From: Bacteroidales bacterium
Lineage (GTDB): Bacteria; Bacteroidota; Bacteroidia; Bacteroidales; UBA10428
Assembly: GCA_035299085.1 (NCBI GenBank)
Contig: DATGXG010000024.1
Coordinates: 248,001-312,000 of the forward strand
Direction of reading: 5' to 3'
DNA: 64,000 bases
In this document: positions 27,524 to 36,153 of the stretch, one piece after another
How positions within the stretch are numbered: the first letter of the stretch is position 1
Layout: each line of letters opens with the position of its first letter
Position numbers and translations under genes: made by a program
Notes under the pieces: model-generated
Told to the model about the DNA's origin: nothing
Databases searched by the model: none
Seen by the model: the letters and a program-made list of their open reading frames with translations, nothing else

Positions 27524-27542
27524 TTCATGAAAATTTCATGAA
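27524..27542. promoter_or_regulatory. Perfect 9-bp inverted repeat in the DUF47-pit leader
   Basis: TTCATGAAA, one central A, TTTCATGAA. It lies between the Pho-like array and the DUF47 start codon (22 bp upstream of it). The symmetry suggests a dimeric repressor site, or it may be a small mRNA hairpin. The regulator is unknown. Confidence 0.5.
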
Positions 27543-27556
27543 CAAGGTATTTCAGT

Positions 27557-27596
27557 AATGTTACATTACTGTTAAGGAAAGGTTAAGTTAATGTGA
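27557..27596 (-). promoter_or_regulatory. Pho-box-like array, four heptamers at 11-bp period
   Basis: Minus strand, 5' to 3': TCACATT (27590-27596), TAACCTT (27579-27585), TAACAGT (27568-27574), TAACATT (27557-27563). Starts are exactly 11 bp apart, the spacing of PhoB direct repeats. It precedes the DUF47-pit operon. Confidence 0.75.
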
Positions 27597-27602
27597 AGGA
27601 GA

Positions 27603-29393
27603 TTATTCTGTACGGGTTCGTACGTCCCTGGCAAGTGTGAAAAGGAATTCAAGTCCGCCGCCTGTGCGGTTTTTAACTGATATGTCACCTTTGTGAAACT
27701 GTACCGCATTTTTAACAATGGCCAGACCAAGCCCTGTACCGCCTTTTTTCCTGTCCCTGCCCTTGTCAACCCGGTAAAAGCGTTCAAACAACCTGGGTAA
27801 ATCCTCTTCCGGAACACCGGTTCCGTTATCTGAAAATGAAAAATAATGGAAGTCAGGGTCCGTCAGGTAGTGATCCAGTCTAACTTCAAGATTTTCACCG
27901 GCATGATCAATGGCATTGTCATATAAATTGCGGAAAATTGAATACAATAATCCGCCGTTTCCCTGCAGATGCATGTTTTCAGGCATATTAATAACTGTCC
28001 GGATATTCTTGCCTTCCAGCCTGAGCTGCATTTCAGCAACTATATCCGAAACAAGGGTGCTCAGGTCTACATCTTCAATCTGGTATAAGCTTCCGGCTTC
28101 CTCAATCTTGGTAAGCAGGGAAATATCATGAACGAGATCTGCCAGCCGGCATGCCTGGAAATAGGCTCTTTTTAAATACTCCTGCGTCCGGGCTTTGTCA
28201 GGTTTTCCTTCAAGAATGGTTTCAAGAAATCCTTTTATTGAACTTACCGGAGTTTTGAGCTCATGAGATATGTTTTCAGTTATCTGTTGTTTGAGAATTT
28301 TCCGCTTTGTAAGTTTTGAAATGTCATTCACGGAGATTTCAAAACTTTTATCCTGGAAGACAATGCATTTCACTGAAAAAAAACGCCCGCCCTTATTCAT
28401 GGTGACCTCATAGGTTGGCTGAAGATCCGTTGTATCCGAAGTAAAATCCTTCAGGTACCTGTCGATAAATGCAAAAATGGAATTGAAATCAGATATCCTG
28501 AAAAATTCATCAGCTGTGAATACCCTTGTATCGCTTATGAAATTGATAAAACGGATAAAATGATTGTTGCTCGTTATGACCTGTTTGTCTCTTGAAAAAA
28601 TAGCAATGCCTTCATCCAGCAGGTTCAAATGACGGATTAGTTTTGCCTTTTCCGAAATCAGCTCCTCTTTGGTGCGATTCAGATTCTGGTAAATTTCAAT
28701 AATTTCCTGTCCCAGGTTACCGAGTTCATTCTGGGGAAATTCGAATTTTTCTTCAATAGGTTTGTTTTCAAGCGCCTTAAGTGTAAAATTCCGTAGTGTA
28801 TTAATTGATTTACCGAACCTGTCAGTTAGCAGGATGATTGTCAAAGATGCAGAAAGCAAAAGGAGAATGAGGAAAACAAGAAATAACCGGTCAGGCTCTA
28901 CCAGTTTTCGGGCGCTTAAATCATAGCGGTCTGAGACCCGTACAAAATAACCATTATAATTACGGGCATAATAATAGTATTTGATATGGGTGGTTTCAGA
29001 AACCCGGATGTCAGATCCTACACTATCCTGAAGGGCTTCCTGGATCTCAGGCCGATATAAATGATTTTCCATCCCTGACGTGTTCCTTACCCAGGAATCG
29101 TACAGTACAACTCCATCTGCCCTAATAACAGTAATTCTTACATCGCGGTTTGCCATCAGGATAATCAGGCTGTCCAGGTCACCAAATTTGTTTGTTTTGA
29201 CTGAACCATCTTTCTCAATAGTCTGGTGAATAATCCTTACGTAATCATCGAGTTTGCCATTCAACGCTTCCGATCTGTATTTTTTCTCATGAAAAAACTC
29301 GGAAGCAAACATGATCCCTGCGAAAAGAATAAAAAAAGAAACAATATAAATTAACCATTTTTTGGTATAGGAAATCAGGATCTTCATCTTCAC
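27603..29393 (-). CDS. phoR: PhoR-like sensor histidine kinase
   Basis: A 596-residue membrane histidine kinase. Transmembrane helices at about 13-33 and 170-191 enclose a 135-residue periplasmic sensor region. A linker, a PAS-like domain (about 252-355), the HisKA domain with phosphoacceptor His377 (ENISHELKTPVSS) and the HATPase domain (NLYDNAIDHAG, DNGTGVP, GGTGLGLAIVKNAV) follow. It overlaps the response regulator gene phoB by one base and is transcribed after it. Neighbouring pst, phoU, pit and porin genes identify it as the phosphate sensor. E. coli PhoR has almost no periplasmic loop, so the large loop here is a phylum-type difference. Confidence 0.9.
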   Translation of the reverse strand: MKMKILISYTKKWLIYIVSFFILFAGIMFASEFFHEKKYRSEALNGKLDDYVRIIHQTIEKDGSVKTNKFGDLDSLIILMANRDVRITVIRADGVVLYDSWVRNTSGMENHLYRPEIQEALQDSVGSDIRVSETTHIKYYYYARNYNGYFVRVSDRYDLSARKLVEPDRLFLVFLILLLLSASLTIILLTDRFGKSINTLRNFTLKALENKPIEEKFEFPQNELGNLGQEIIEIYQNLNRTKEELISEKAKLIRHLNLLDEGIAIFSRDKQVITSNNHFIRFINFISDTRVFTADEFFRISDFNSIFAFIDRYLKDFTSDTTDLQPTYEVTMNKGGRFFSVKCIVFQDKSFEISVNDISKLTKRKILKQQITENISHELKTPVSSIKGFLETILEGKPDKARTQEYLKRAYFQACRLADLVHDISLLTKIEEAGSLYQIEDVDLSTLVSDIVAEMQLRLEGKNIRTVINMPENMHLQGNGGLLYSIFRNLYDNAIDHAGENLEVRLDHYLTDPDFHYFSFSDNGTGVPEEDLPRLFERFYRVDKGRDRKKGGTGLGLAIVKNAVQFHKGDISVKNRTGGGLEFLFTLARDVRTRTE

Positions 29394-30088
29394 TATTGAA
29401 TTTCAAAACAGTAACCGTAGCCTTTCCGGGTAACCAGGCAACTACCGTATGCGCCGAGCTTTTTCCGTAACCGTGTGATATGAACATCCACTGTTCGGTC
29501 GGTAACATTCACATCCCGCCAGATATTGTCGAGAATTTGTTCGCGCCCGAAAATTCTTCCGGGATTTTTCATCAGGATCAGAAACAGCTGGAATTCAATA
29601 GGAGTAAGATCTTCTTTAATTCCATCCACGATCAGTCTTTTTTGCTCAATGTCAAGTTCAATGCCTGCAACTTTAATGCTTGCGGGGGTATCCAGTATAT
29701 TGTCGCTCTTGTCGAATCTGCGTATTACTGCCTTTATCCTGGCTACCACTTCTTTTATTGAAAACGGCTTGGTTATATAATCATCTGCACCTACAGAAAA
29801 ACCGGTCAGCTTATCATTCTCTGTGTTTTTGGCTGTGATGAATACAAAAGGGGCGTTTATCTTTCTGCGTTTACGGATCTCATCGGCAAGACGGTAACCT
29901 GACATACCTTTCATCATTACATCCAGCAAGAACAACTGGTATTTTTCAAGCCTTTTATTCAGGGCATCTTCTGAAGAAGTTACTGCATCCACCTGGAATC
30001 CTTCCGATTCGAGGTTGAATTTCAGAATTTCACATATATCCTCTTCATCATCAACAACGAGTATATGCACGCCATTTCGGGTAATCAT
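29393..30088 (-). CDS. phoB: PhoB-like response regulator
   Basis: A 231-residue OmpR/PhoB-class regulator. The receiver domain has the acidic pocket Asp13/Asp14, phosphoacceptor Asp56 in LLDVMM and Lys107 in ITKPF. The C-terminal winged helix includes LTPIEFQLFLILMKNPGRIF and the recognition-helix region DRTVDVHITRLRKKLG. It is followed by phoR in one operon. Two 11-bp-phased TAAC heptamers 36-53 bp before its start suggest autoregulation. It is the expected binder of the phased arrays in this island; that binding is inferred. Confidence 0.93.
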   Translation of the reverse strand: MITRNGVHILVVDDEEDICEILKFNLESEGFQVDAVTSSEDALNKRLEKYQLFLLDVMMKGMSGYRLADEIRKRRKINAPFVFITAKNTENDKLTGFSVGADDYITKPFSIKEVVARIKAVIRRFDKSDNILDTPASIKVAGIELDIEQKRLIVDGIKEDLTPIEFQLFLILMKNPGRIFGREQILDNIWRDVNVTDRTVDVHITRLRKKLGAYGSCLVTRKGYGYCFEIQ

Positions 30089-30123
30089 ACGTCAGATGAA
30101 TTAATTTACGAATGTATATCACT

Positions 30124-30141
30124 AACGTTAAGGTAATGTTA
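30124..30141 (-). promoter_or_regulatory. Pho-box-like pair upstream of phoB
   Basis: Minus strand: TAACATT (30135-30141), four bases, TAACGTT (30124-30130), the minimal two-repeat unit with 11-bp period. It lies 36 bp upstream of the phoB ATG. Confidence 0.6.
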
Positions 30142-30206
30142 CAAAATTGCAATGATATGATGACAATAATGAATCAAACTTGTACATAAAATTCACCTGC
30201 TCAATG

Positions 30207-30261
30207 TAACATTAATTTAACATTGGCGAAACAGTAATGTAATCCGGGTAACTGAAATTTG
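30207..30261 (+). promoter_or_regulatory. Pho-box-like array and promoter of the phosphate porin
   Basis: TAACATT (30207), TAACATT (30218), AAACAGT (30229) and TAATCCG (30240) follow at exactly 11-bp steps. GAAATTTG at 30254-30261, one mismatch from TAnnTTTG, would be the -7 element. The porin ATG is at 30296. This is the clearest array in the window. Confidence 0.75.
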
Positions 30262-30295
30262 CAGTGTTAAAAAGTGATTCATTTAACTAACAACT

Positions 30296-31498
30296 ATGAA
30301 ACAATTAACCCGGTCCTTGTTTTTACTACTTCTTTTTCTTCCAGGCTTTAAAGGTCTTTCGCAAAATGCTTCCGATACCCTGAACGAACGCTTCCAGTCG
30401 GTGGAAGGCCGCCTCAATGCTCTTGACGAAAAAACGGCTGCTCATGATGCGGATCTTGGCAAGCTGACCAAAATAAAAGTTTCAGGTTACATCCAGGCCC
30501 AGTTTGAAAGCTACCAGGATGGCCTGCTAAAAACAAATGATCCGAATAATACTTTCTATATAAGAAGAGCCAGGGTAAAATTCACCTACGAGGCAGCTGA
30601 CGGAATCAAGTTTGTGTTGCAGCCTGATTTCAGCACAGGAAACCTTTCATTAAAGGACGCCTACGCAGTGGCTTCACTTAAAAAGGTTCCCTGGTTGTCT
30701 TTATGGGCAGGACAGTTCAACCGCCTCAACTATGAAGTGGAATATTCATCGGGTCAGCGTGAGGTTCTCGAGCGTTCTAAAGTTATCCGCAGTATTTATC
30801 CTGGTGAACGGGAAGTGGGAGCCAAATTGGAAGCCACCCCGGCTGCTATTCCTCTTAAACTCCAGCTGGCCTTGCTGAACGGAAATTTTACAGGAAAGGA
30901 ACAGAAGGATGTGGATTCAAAAAAAGACCTGATGGCCCGTGCGGTATATTCAATCAAGACTCCCGTCGGAATAGGCATTGATATTGGCGCCCATGGTTAC
31001 TACGGCGGAATCCAGGCAAAGAACAAGTATGTTTCCGGTTATGATGCCGTAATGGATAGTGCAAGCACCAATACCGGAACTTACCTTGATAAGCAATGGC
31101 TGGGCGCTGAAACACAGGTTTTTTTCGACTGGCTTGGAGGTATGGCGCTGAAGGGAGAATACATTGCCGGAAAAAATGCAACGGTTGGTGACTCAAAATC
31201 AAATCCCAATAAGGAGAGAAAATTCAGCGGTTATTATGCATACCTTATTAAAAATATAGGTAAGAAGAACCAGTTTGTGGCAAGGTATGATTACTATGAT
31301 CCGAATACTTCCCTATCAGGCGATGAAGCTAAAAAAGAAGTGAATTACAGTACTCTGACTCTGGCCTGGCAATTCTACCTGAACGACAACATCCGGTTTT
31401 CACTGAATTATGAAATGCCGAGAAATGAAACGAATACAACAGTTCCTAAAGATATAAAAGACAATGTGTTTGGGATCAGATTGCAGGCTAAGTTTTAA
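30296..31498 (+). CDS. OprP/OprO-like phosphate-selective porin
   Basis: A 400-residue outer-membrane porin of the phosphate-selective porin O/P family. A signal peptide (1-22, ending KGLSQNA) is followed by a short coiled coil (RFQSVEGRLNALDEKTAAHDAD) as in OprP, then the beta-barrel starting KIKVSGYIQAQFE and ending VFGIRLQAKF. FYIRRARVKFTYEAADGIKF is a typical block. It is divergent from phoB and directly upstream of pstS, so it admits phosphate across the outer membrane for the Pst system. The Pho-like array upstream predicts induction under phosphate limitation. Confidence 0.9.
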   Translation: MKQLTRSLFLLLLFLPGFKGLSQNASDTLNERFQSVEGRLNALDEKTAAHDADLGKLTKIKVSGYIQAQFESYQDGLLKTNDPNNTFYIRRARVKFTYEAADGIKFVLQPDFSTGNLSLKDAYAVASLKKVPWLSLWAGQFNRLNYEVEYSSGQREVLERSKVIRSIYPGEREVGAKLEATPAAIPLKLQLALLNGNFTGKEQKDVDSKKDLMARAVYSIKTPVGIGIDIGAHGYYGGIQAKNKYVSGYDAVMDSASTNTGTYLDKQWLGAETQVFFDWLGGMALKGEYIAGKNATVGDSKSNPNKERKFSGYYAYLIKNIGKKNQFVARYDYYDPNTSLSGDEAKKEVNYSTLTLAWQFYLNDNIRFSLNYEMPRNETNTTVPKDIKDNVFGIRLQAKF

Positions 31499-31505
31499 AA
31501 AAGAA

Positions 31506-31680
31506 CGTCATTGCGATGACCGGTTCCTACGGTCAGAAGCAATCTGCCCGAACAGGCAGGACGTAGCAAAAACAGACGCCAAAAACGCTCTTGGGTTGGA
31601 ACTGCCTGTGCCGGCAGATTGCTTCGTCGACTAGAATTTGAACTATAATCAGAATACTATCAAGCTCCTCGCAATGACGG
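31506..31680. repeat. REP-like element, GTCATTGCGA family, copy 1
   Basis: Fills most of the porin-pstS spacer. It opens CGTCATTGCGATGACC and AGCAATCTGCC and closes with the inverted GGCAGATTGCTTCGTCGACT and GCTCCTCGCAATGACGG. Related copies lie at 41931-42097 and 56455-56604. No Pho-like array is visible between it and pstS, so pstS may rely on read-through from the porin promoter. Confidence 0.8.
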
Positions 31681-31710
31681 CAAAGACTTAAAAAACTAAA
31701 ATACAAAACA

Positions 31711-32541
31711 ATGAAAAACTTAAAGAAAACAGCAATTATCCTGGCAGGCCTGGCCATAATTGGCTTTGGCTTTATTCAGCAGACAAAGATCACAATCATC
31801 GGATCGGATACGATGGTTATCCTGGCCCAGCGATGGGCAGAAATCTATATGAAGAAAAATCCCACGGTCAATATCCAGGTTACGGGCGGTGGTTCAGGTG
31901 TAGGTCTTGCCGCCCTGATTAACGGCACAACCGATATCGCCAATTCAAGCCGCCCTATTAAGCCGACCGAAGTTCAGAAACTGAAGGACCGTTATAATAC
32001 TCTCGGGGTGGAAATTCCCTGTGCAAAAGACGGCATCACCATTTTCCTGAACGAGTCGAATAAGGTGAAGGAACTCACTACTAAACAGCTTAGCGATATA
32101 TATAGCGGCAAGGTCACCAACTGGAAAGATGTTGGCGGTGACGATGCGCCTATTAAGCTTTACGGTCGTGAGAACAGCTCAGGAACCTATGCTTTCTTTA
32201 AGGAAGAAGTGGTTAAAGCCGATTATGCAGCCAGTTGCCAGACGTTGCCCGGAACAGCGGCTGTTGTAAACGCGGTGAAAAAAGATAAATACGGTATCGG
32301 CTACGGCGGGGCAGCATATGCATCGGGCGTTAAACATTGTGCCGTGAAAAAAGACGATAAATCAAAAGGTATTGTGCCCACACCTGAAACCATTGCAAAA
32401 AATGAATACCCGATTACCCGTTATCTGTATTTATATATGAGGAACAGGCCTACCGGAGAAATAAAGAAATATGTCGACTGGATATTGAGTCCGGAGGGCC
32501 AGAAAATAATAACAGAAGTGGGCTATTTCCCTGTAAAGTAA
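31711..32541 (+). CDS. pstS: Phosphate ABC transporter substrate-binding protein
   Basis: A 276-residue periplasmic phosphate-binding protein. The N-terminal hydrophobic segment (about 6-24) has no lipobox cysteine, so it is a cleaved signal or a membrane anchor. Phosphate-binding loops are recognisable: GSDTM (near 32), GGGSGVG (about 59-65), NSSRPIK and GRENSSGTY (about 150). It is first of the pstS-pstC-pstA-pstB-phoU run, with only 10 bp to pstC. It delivers periplasmic phosphate to the PstCA permease. Confidence 0.93.
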   Translation: MKNLKKTAIILAGLAIIGFGFIQQTKITIIGSDTMVILAQRWAEIYMKKNPTVNIQVTGGGSGVGLAALINGTTDIANSSRPIKPTEVQKLKDRYNTLGVEIPCAKDGITIFLNESNKVKELTTKQLSDIYSGKVTNWKDVGGDDAPIKLYGRENSSGTYAFFKEEVVKADYAASCQTLPGTAAVVNAVKKDKYGIGYGGAAYASGVKHCAVKKDDKSKGIVPTPETIAKNEYPITRYLYLYMRNRPTGEIKKYVDWILSPEGQKIITEVGYFPVK

Positions 32542-32551
32542 CTGCAAAATA

Positions 32552-33763
32552 ATGCACTTAAGAATAAAACAGGCAATGACCGGGGAGGGTATTGACCGGC
32601 TTCAACCTGAAACCAGTTCTCTTTTAAAAAAACGTTTTCGGCTAAGTGATGTACTGGCCGAATATGTTATTAAATCGGTTGCATTCCTGTCGATCACCTT
32701 TGTTGCGCTTATTTTCATTTTCGTTTTCAGGGAAACATTACCTCTTTTTCACCGGTCAGGTCAGCCAGTGGTGAAGGAACAGGAAAGCCAGACTGCGGGA
32801 AATGAATCGCTCAAACCCGAAAGTTACGGTTCAGGCGATGAAGATCTCAAACCCGAAACCTACGGGGCCGAATCAGAGTCACTGAAGCCTGAAACTTACG
32901 GGGCCGAAGAAGTCCTTCAGCCGGAAACCTACGGATCAGTGGAAACTCCGGATAACATGGCCATTTATAATGAAGAACCGGTCACCCTTAACGAAAGCAA
33001 CCGAAGTGCCATTTCAACACTGTTGTCAAAAGACTGGCAACCCGTTTCGGATAACCCGAGGTTTGGGTTGCTGCCTTTATTTTTAGGTACCTTCAAGGTA
33101 ACCATTATCGCCATTTGTTTTGCCGCTCCTTTAGCGATACTTGCAGCCATATACACTGCCATATTCGCCCCGCCAAAATTGCGTGAAGTCATTAAACCCG
33201 CCATCGAACTGCTGGCAGGTTTCCCGTCGGTTGTAATCGGTTTTTTCGCTCTTATGGTCCTGGCTTCGTTTTTCCAGGATGTATTCGGTTACTCCAGCAG
33301 GCTTAACGGGTTTGTGGGAGGAATTGCAATGGCCCTGGCTGCCATTCCTGTAATATATACCCTCACCGAAGATGCCCTTTCCTCGGTTCCTGCAACTTAT
33401 ATGGAAGCCAGCCTTGGTCTGGGTGCCAGTTTGAGACAAACCGCTTTCCAGGTTTTGCTTCCTGCAGCAACACCGGGTATATTCGCCGCAGTGATCCTGG
33501 GGATCGGCCGTGTATTCGGAGAAACCATGATAGCGCTTATGGCCACGGGAAATGCTGCTTTAATTTCAATAAATCCATTTGATTCGGTAAGAACGCTTTC
33601 TGCCACTATAGGTGCCGAAATGAATGAAGTGGTTTTCGGAGATACCCATTACAGTGTACTTTTTCTGATCGGGTCGCTTCTGTTCATTTTCACTTTTACA
33701 CTTAACGCATTGGCCGAATTCTATTTCCGCAACCGGGTAATCAGACGCTTCCAGGGAAAATAA
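32552..33763 (+). CDS. pstC: Phosphate ABC transporter permease PstC with a tandem-repeat insert
   Basis: A 403-residue inner-membrane permease. The first membrane helix (about 40-62) is followed by a long non-membrane segment and then the usual permease core from residue 165, including SLGLGASLRQTAFQVLLPAATPG and GRVFGETMIALMATGN. The segment after the first helix contains four 11-12-residue tandem repeats at residues 85-131 with consensus LKPETYG plus three or four acidic or small residues. This insert is acidic and probably periplasmic. It is not part of the canonical PstC core. The frame is intact. The stop is one base before the pstA start. Confidence 0.92.
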   Translation: MHLRIKQAMTGEGIDRLQPETSSLLKKRFRLSDVLAEYVIKSVAFLSITFVALIFIFVFRETLPLFHRSGQPVVKEQESQTAGNESLKPESYGSGDEDLKPETYGAESESLKPETYGAEEVLQPETYGSVETPDNMAIYNEEPVTLNESNRSAISTLLSKDWQPVSDNPRFGLLPLFLGTFKVTIIAICFAAPLAILAAIYTAIFAPPKLREVIKPAIELLAGFPSVVIGFFALMVLASFFQDVFGYSSRLNGFVGGIAMALAAIPVIYTLTEDALSSVPATYMEASLGLGASLRQTAFQVLLPAATPGIFAAVILGIGRVFGETMIALMATGNAALISINPFDSVRTLSATIGAEMNEVVFGDTHYSVLFLIGSLLFIFTFTLNALAEFYFRNRVIRRFQGK

Positions 33764-33764
33764 C

Positions 33765-34670
33765 ATGAAACGACCAGGACGAAATACATGGGATAAAATT
33801 GCTACTGCAGTAACGGCAACCAGCGTGCTGTTAATCCTTTTCATTATCACTTCCGTACTCGTGATTACAATTTCAGGCGGTTGGAACACCCTTTCATGGG
33901 AGTTTCTCACCCAATTCCCCAAAGAGGGGATGACAAAGGGTGGGATATTCCCGGCAATTGTAGGTACCGCATTAATGACTCTGATTATGACGCTGGCAGC
34001 GGTTCCACTGGGGGCAATAACAGCGGTTTACCTTGCTGAATATGCGTCGGAACATTCTGTTTTTGCCAAAACAATCCGTTTTGCCGTAAAAACACTGGCC
34101 GTTGTACCCTCAATTATTTTCGGCCTTTTCGGTCTTGGATTCTTTATAAAATTTATTGGTTATCACATTGACTCCGCTTTTTACGGTGGTCAGTCACACT
34201 GGGGCCAGCCTAACCTGCTATGGGCAAGCCTTACAATGGCACTGCTTACACTGCCCATTGTAATTGTATCGGTTGAAGAATCGATCCGCACTGTGCCCCG
34301 TGAAATGCGTGAAGCAAGCCTTGCACTCGGTGCCACAAAATGGCAAACGATAAAAAAAGTCGTCATTCCCGGGTCGCTTTCAGGAATCCTTACCGGAACC
34401 ATACTTGCCATTAGTCGGGGTGCCGGAGAGGTTGCTCCCATTTTATTTACCGGCGCCGCCTATTACCTGGCCGATATACCGCATAAAATGAGTGAACAAT
34501 TCATGTCACTTGGCTATCATATATATATCATGTCGACCCAGTCAACCAACGTGGACGAGACCCTTCCGATCCAGTTTGCCACCACTCTGGTACTGTTGCT
34601 GCTTACATTCTCACTGAGCCTGATAGCGGTGTTTTTGCGCTATCGTATCAGAAAAAAAGCGAAAAGATGA
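33765..34670 (+). CDS. pstA: Phosphate ABC transporter permease PstA
   Basis: A 301-residue inner-membrane permease, the partner of PstC. The binding-protein-dependent transport signature is [26 protein letters not shown], followed by [20 protein letters not shown]. Six hydrophobic segments are present and the C-terminus is basic ([10 protein letters not shown]). It overlaps pstB by 4 bp (ATGA), so stoichiometric translation of the permease and ATPase is likely. Confidence 0.95.
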   Translation: MKRPGRNTWDKIATAVTATSVLLILFIITSVLVITISGGWNTLSWEFLTQFPKEGMTKGGIFPAIVGTALMTLIMTLAAVPLGAITAVYLAEYASEHSVFAKTIRFAVKTLAVVPSIIFGLFGLGFFIKFIGYHIDSAFYGGQSHWGQPNLLWASLTMALLTLPIVIVSVEESIRTVPREMREASLALGATKWQTIKKVVIPGSLSGILTGTILAISRGAGEVAPILFTGAAYYLADIPHKMSEQFMSLGYHIYIMSTQSTNVDETLPIQFATTLVLLLLTFSLSLIAVFLRYRIRKKAKR

Positions 34671-35434
34671 AAGATCAGAAAGAAACAAAAATCAGTGTTC
34701 GTGACCTCTCCGTATTTTACGGCGCCAATAAAGCGCTTAAGAATATTTCAATGGAAATACCTGAAAAGAAGGTGACCGCATTTATCGGGCCTTCGGGTTG
34801 CGGGAAATCAACCTTTCTCAGGACACTTAACCGGATGAATGATCTTATCGATTCGTTCAGGGCTGAAGGTGAGGTGCTTATTGACAATGTCAATATATAC
34901 CAGAAAAACATTGATGTGGTAAACCTGCGGAAAAAGGTGGGAATGATCTTTCAGAAATCAAATCCTTTTGCCAAATCGATTTATGAAAATGTGGCATACG
35001 GGCCGAAAATTAACGGGATAAACGACAGGAAAAAACTGGATGAGATCGTTGAAACATCGCTGAAACAGGCAGCCATATGGGATGAAGTGAAAGATAGGCT
35101 TTCGTCATCGGCATTGAGTTTATCGGGGGGACAACAACAGAGAATATGCCTGGCCCGCACTCTTGCTGTCAATCCGGATATCATTCTGATGGATGAACCG
35201 GCAAGTGCACTTGATCCGATTTCCACAGCCAAAATTGAAGAGCTGATCCATGAATTGAAGAACTATTATACGATAGTTATTGTCACCCATAACATGCAAC
35301 AGGCAGCAAGAACAAGTGATCTTACGGCTTTCTTTTATCTCGGTGAACTGGTGGAAATGGAAAAAACTAAAACTATCTTTACGAATCCCGCTAAAAAACA
35401 AACAGAAGATTATGTCTCCGGTAGATTCGGATAA
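34667..35434 (+). CDS. pstB: Phosphate ABC transporter ATP-binding protein
   Basis: A 255-residue ATPase driving PstSCA uptake. Walker A is GPSGCGKST, the Q-loop [15 protein letters not shown] contains the PstB-specific NPF, the signature is [16 protein letters not shown], Walker B is [14 protein letters not shown], and the switch His is in [13 protein letters not shown]. The C-terminal [27 protein letters not shown] is also typical. It overlaps pstA and is separated from phoU by a 47-bp spacer holding a heptamer repeat. Confidence 0.97.
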   Translation: MKDQKETKISVRDLSVFYGANKALKNISMEIPEKKVTAFIGPSGCGKSTFLRTLNRMNDLIDSFRAEGEVLIDNVNIYQKNIDVVNLRKKVGMIFQKSNPFAKSIYENVAYGPKINGINDRKKLDEIVETSLKQAAIWDEVKDRLSSSALSLSGGQQQRICLARTLAVNPDIILMDEPASALDPISTAKIEELIHELKNYYTIVIVTHNMQQAARTSDLTAFFYLGELVEMEKTKTIFTNPAKKQTEDYVSGRFG

Positions 35435-35450
35435 TTGTTGTTTTGCTATT

Positions 35451-35475
35451 CACTAATGACTAATCACTAATCACT
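35451..35475. repeat. Heptamer tandem repeat (ACTAATC) between pstB and phoU
   Basis: Units ACTAATG, ACTAATC, ACTAATC, AC in a row at 7-bp spacing, inside an otherwise tight operon. One of several 7-bp arrays in the window, each with a different unit. Confidence 0.7.
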
Positions 35476-35481
35476 CAAAAT

Positions 35482-36153
35482 ATGCAATCATTCTTTGAGG
35501 CAGAGCTGGCAAAGCTCAAAAAGCGGATAATTAAAATGTTCAACCTGGTTGACGTGCAACTCGACAAGGCATCGCAGTCGCTGATGAACCAGGAATTCGA
35601 ATATATCGACCTGGCGTTGCAGAACGAAAACCGGATTGACAAGCTCGACCTGAAGATCGATAAGCTCTGCCAGAAAATTTTTGCCCTTGCACAACCGGTT
35701 GCAACCGATCTGCGGTTCATCATGTCGTCACTCAGGATAGGAAACGAAATCGAACGGGTGGCCGATATTGCACTGGATATTATCAGCAGAGGTGAAACCG
35801 TAAAAAGGTACCCCACAATACTCGAAGAATACCGAGTACATGAATTGCTGGCTGATGTGGTGAGAATAAACAGGAAAACAATTGAATCATATACCAACAA
35901 GAACAATGAACTAGCGAAGGAAGTGATCTTGGAAACAAGAATAACCGGGGATGTATGTAAGAACCTTTTCAATGAAATTATAAGCCGGATGGCCGAAAAA
36001 TCAGAGGTAATTACAATCGCCACCGATCTGATCCTTATCATACGGGATATTGAAAGGATTTCGGGGCACCTGAGCAATATAGCCGAATCGGTTGTTTTTA
36101 TTGTGGAAGGCAAGCGCCTTCGTCATGCCGGTCTTCAGGCGCAGGACGAATAA
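35482..36153 (+). CDS. phoU: Phosphate signalling protein PhoU
   Basis: A 223-residue all-helical protein with two PhoU repeats: the first around ADLDKAS to IALAQPVATDLRFIMSSLRIGNEIERVADIA (about 10-95), the second ending IATDLILIIRDIERISGHLSNIAE (about 175-205). The acidic metal-binding pattern ExxxD/RxxxD of the family is kept in both. It links PstSCAB activity to PhoR so that the Pho response is switched off when phosphate is plentiful. Its last 56 bp overlap the convergent queG gene. Confidence 0.95.
   Translation: MQSFFEAELAKLKKRIIKMFNLVDVQLDKASQSLMNQEFEYIDLALQNENRIDKLDLKIDKLCQKIFALAQPVATDLRFIMSSLRIGNEIERVADIALDIISRGETVKRYPTILEEYRVHELLADVVRINRKTIESYTNKNNELAKEVILETRITGDVCKNLFNEIISRMAEKSEVITIATDLILIIRDIERISGHLSNIAESVVFIVEGKRLRHAGLQAQDE

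Noticed and set aside
31681..31710. Pho box directly before pstS
   Set aside because: I looked for TAAC heptamers at 11-bp steps on both strands between the repeat element and pstS and found none.
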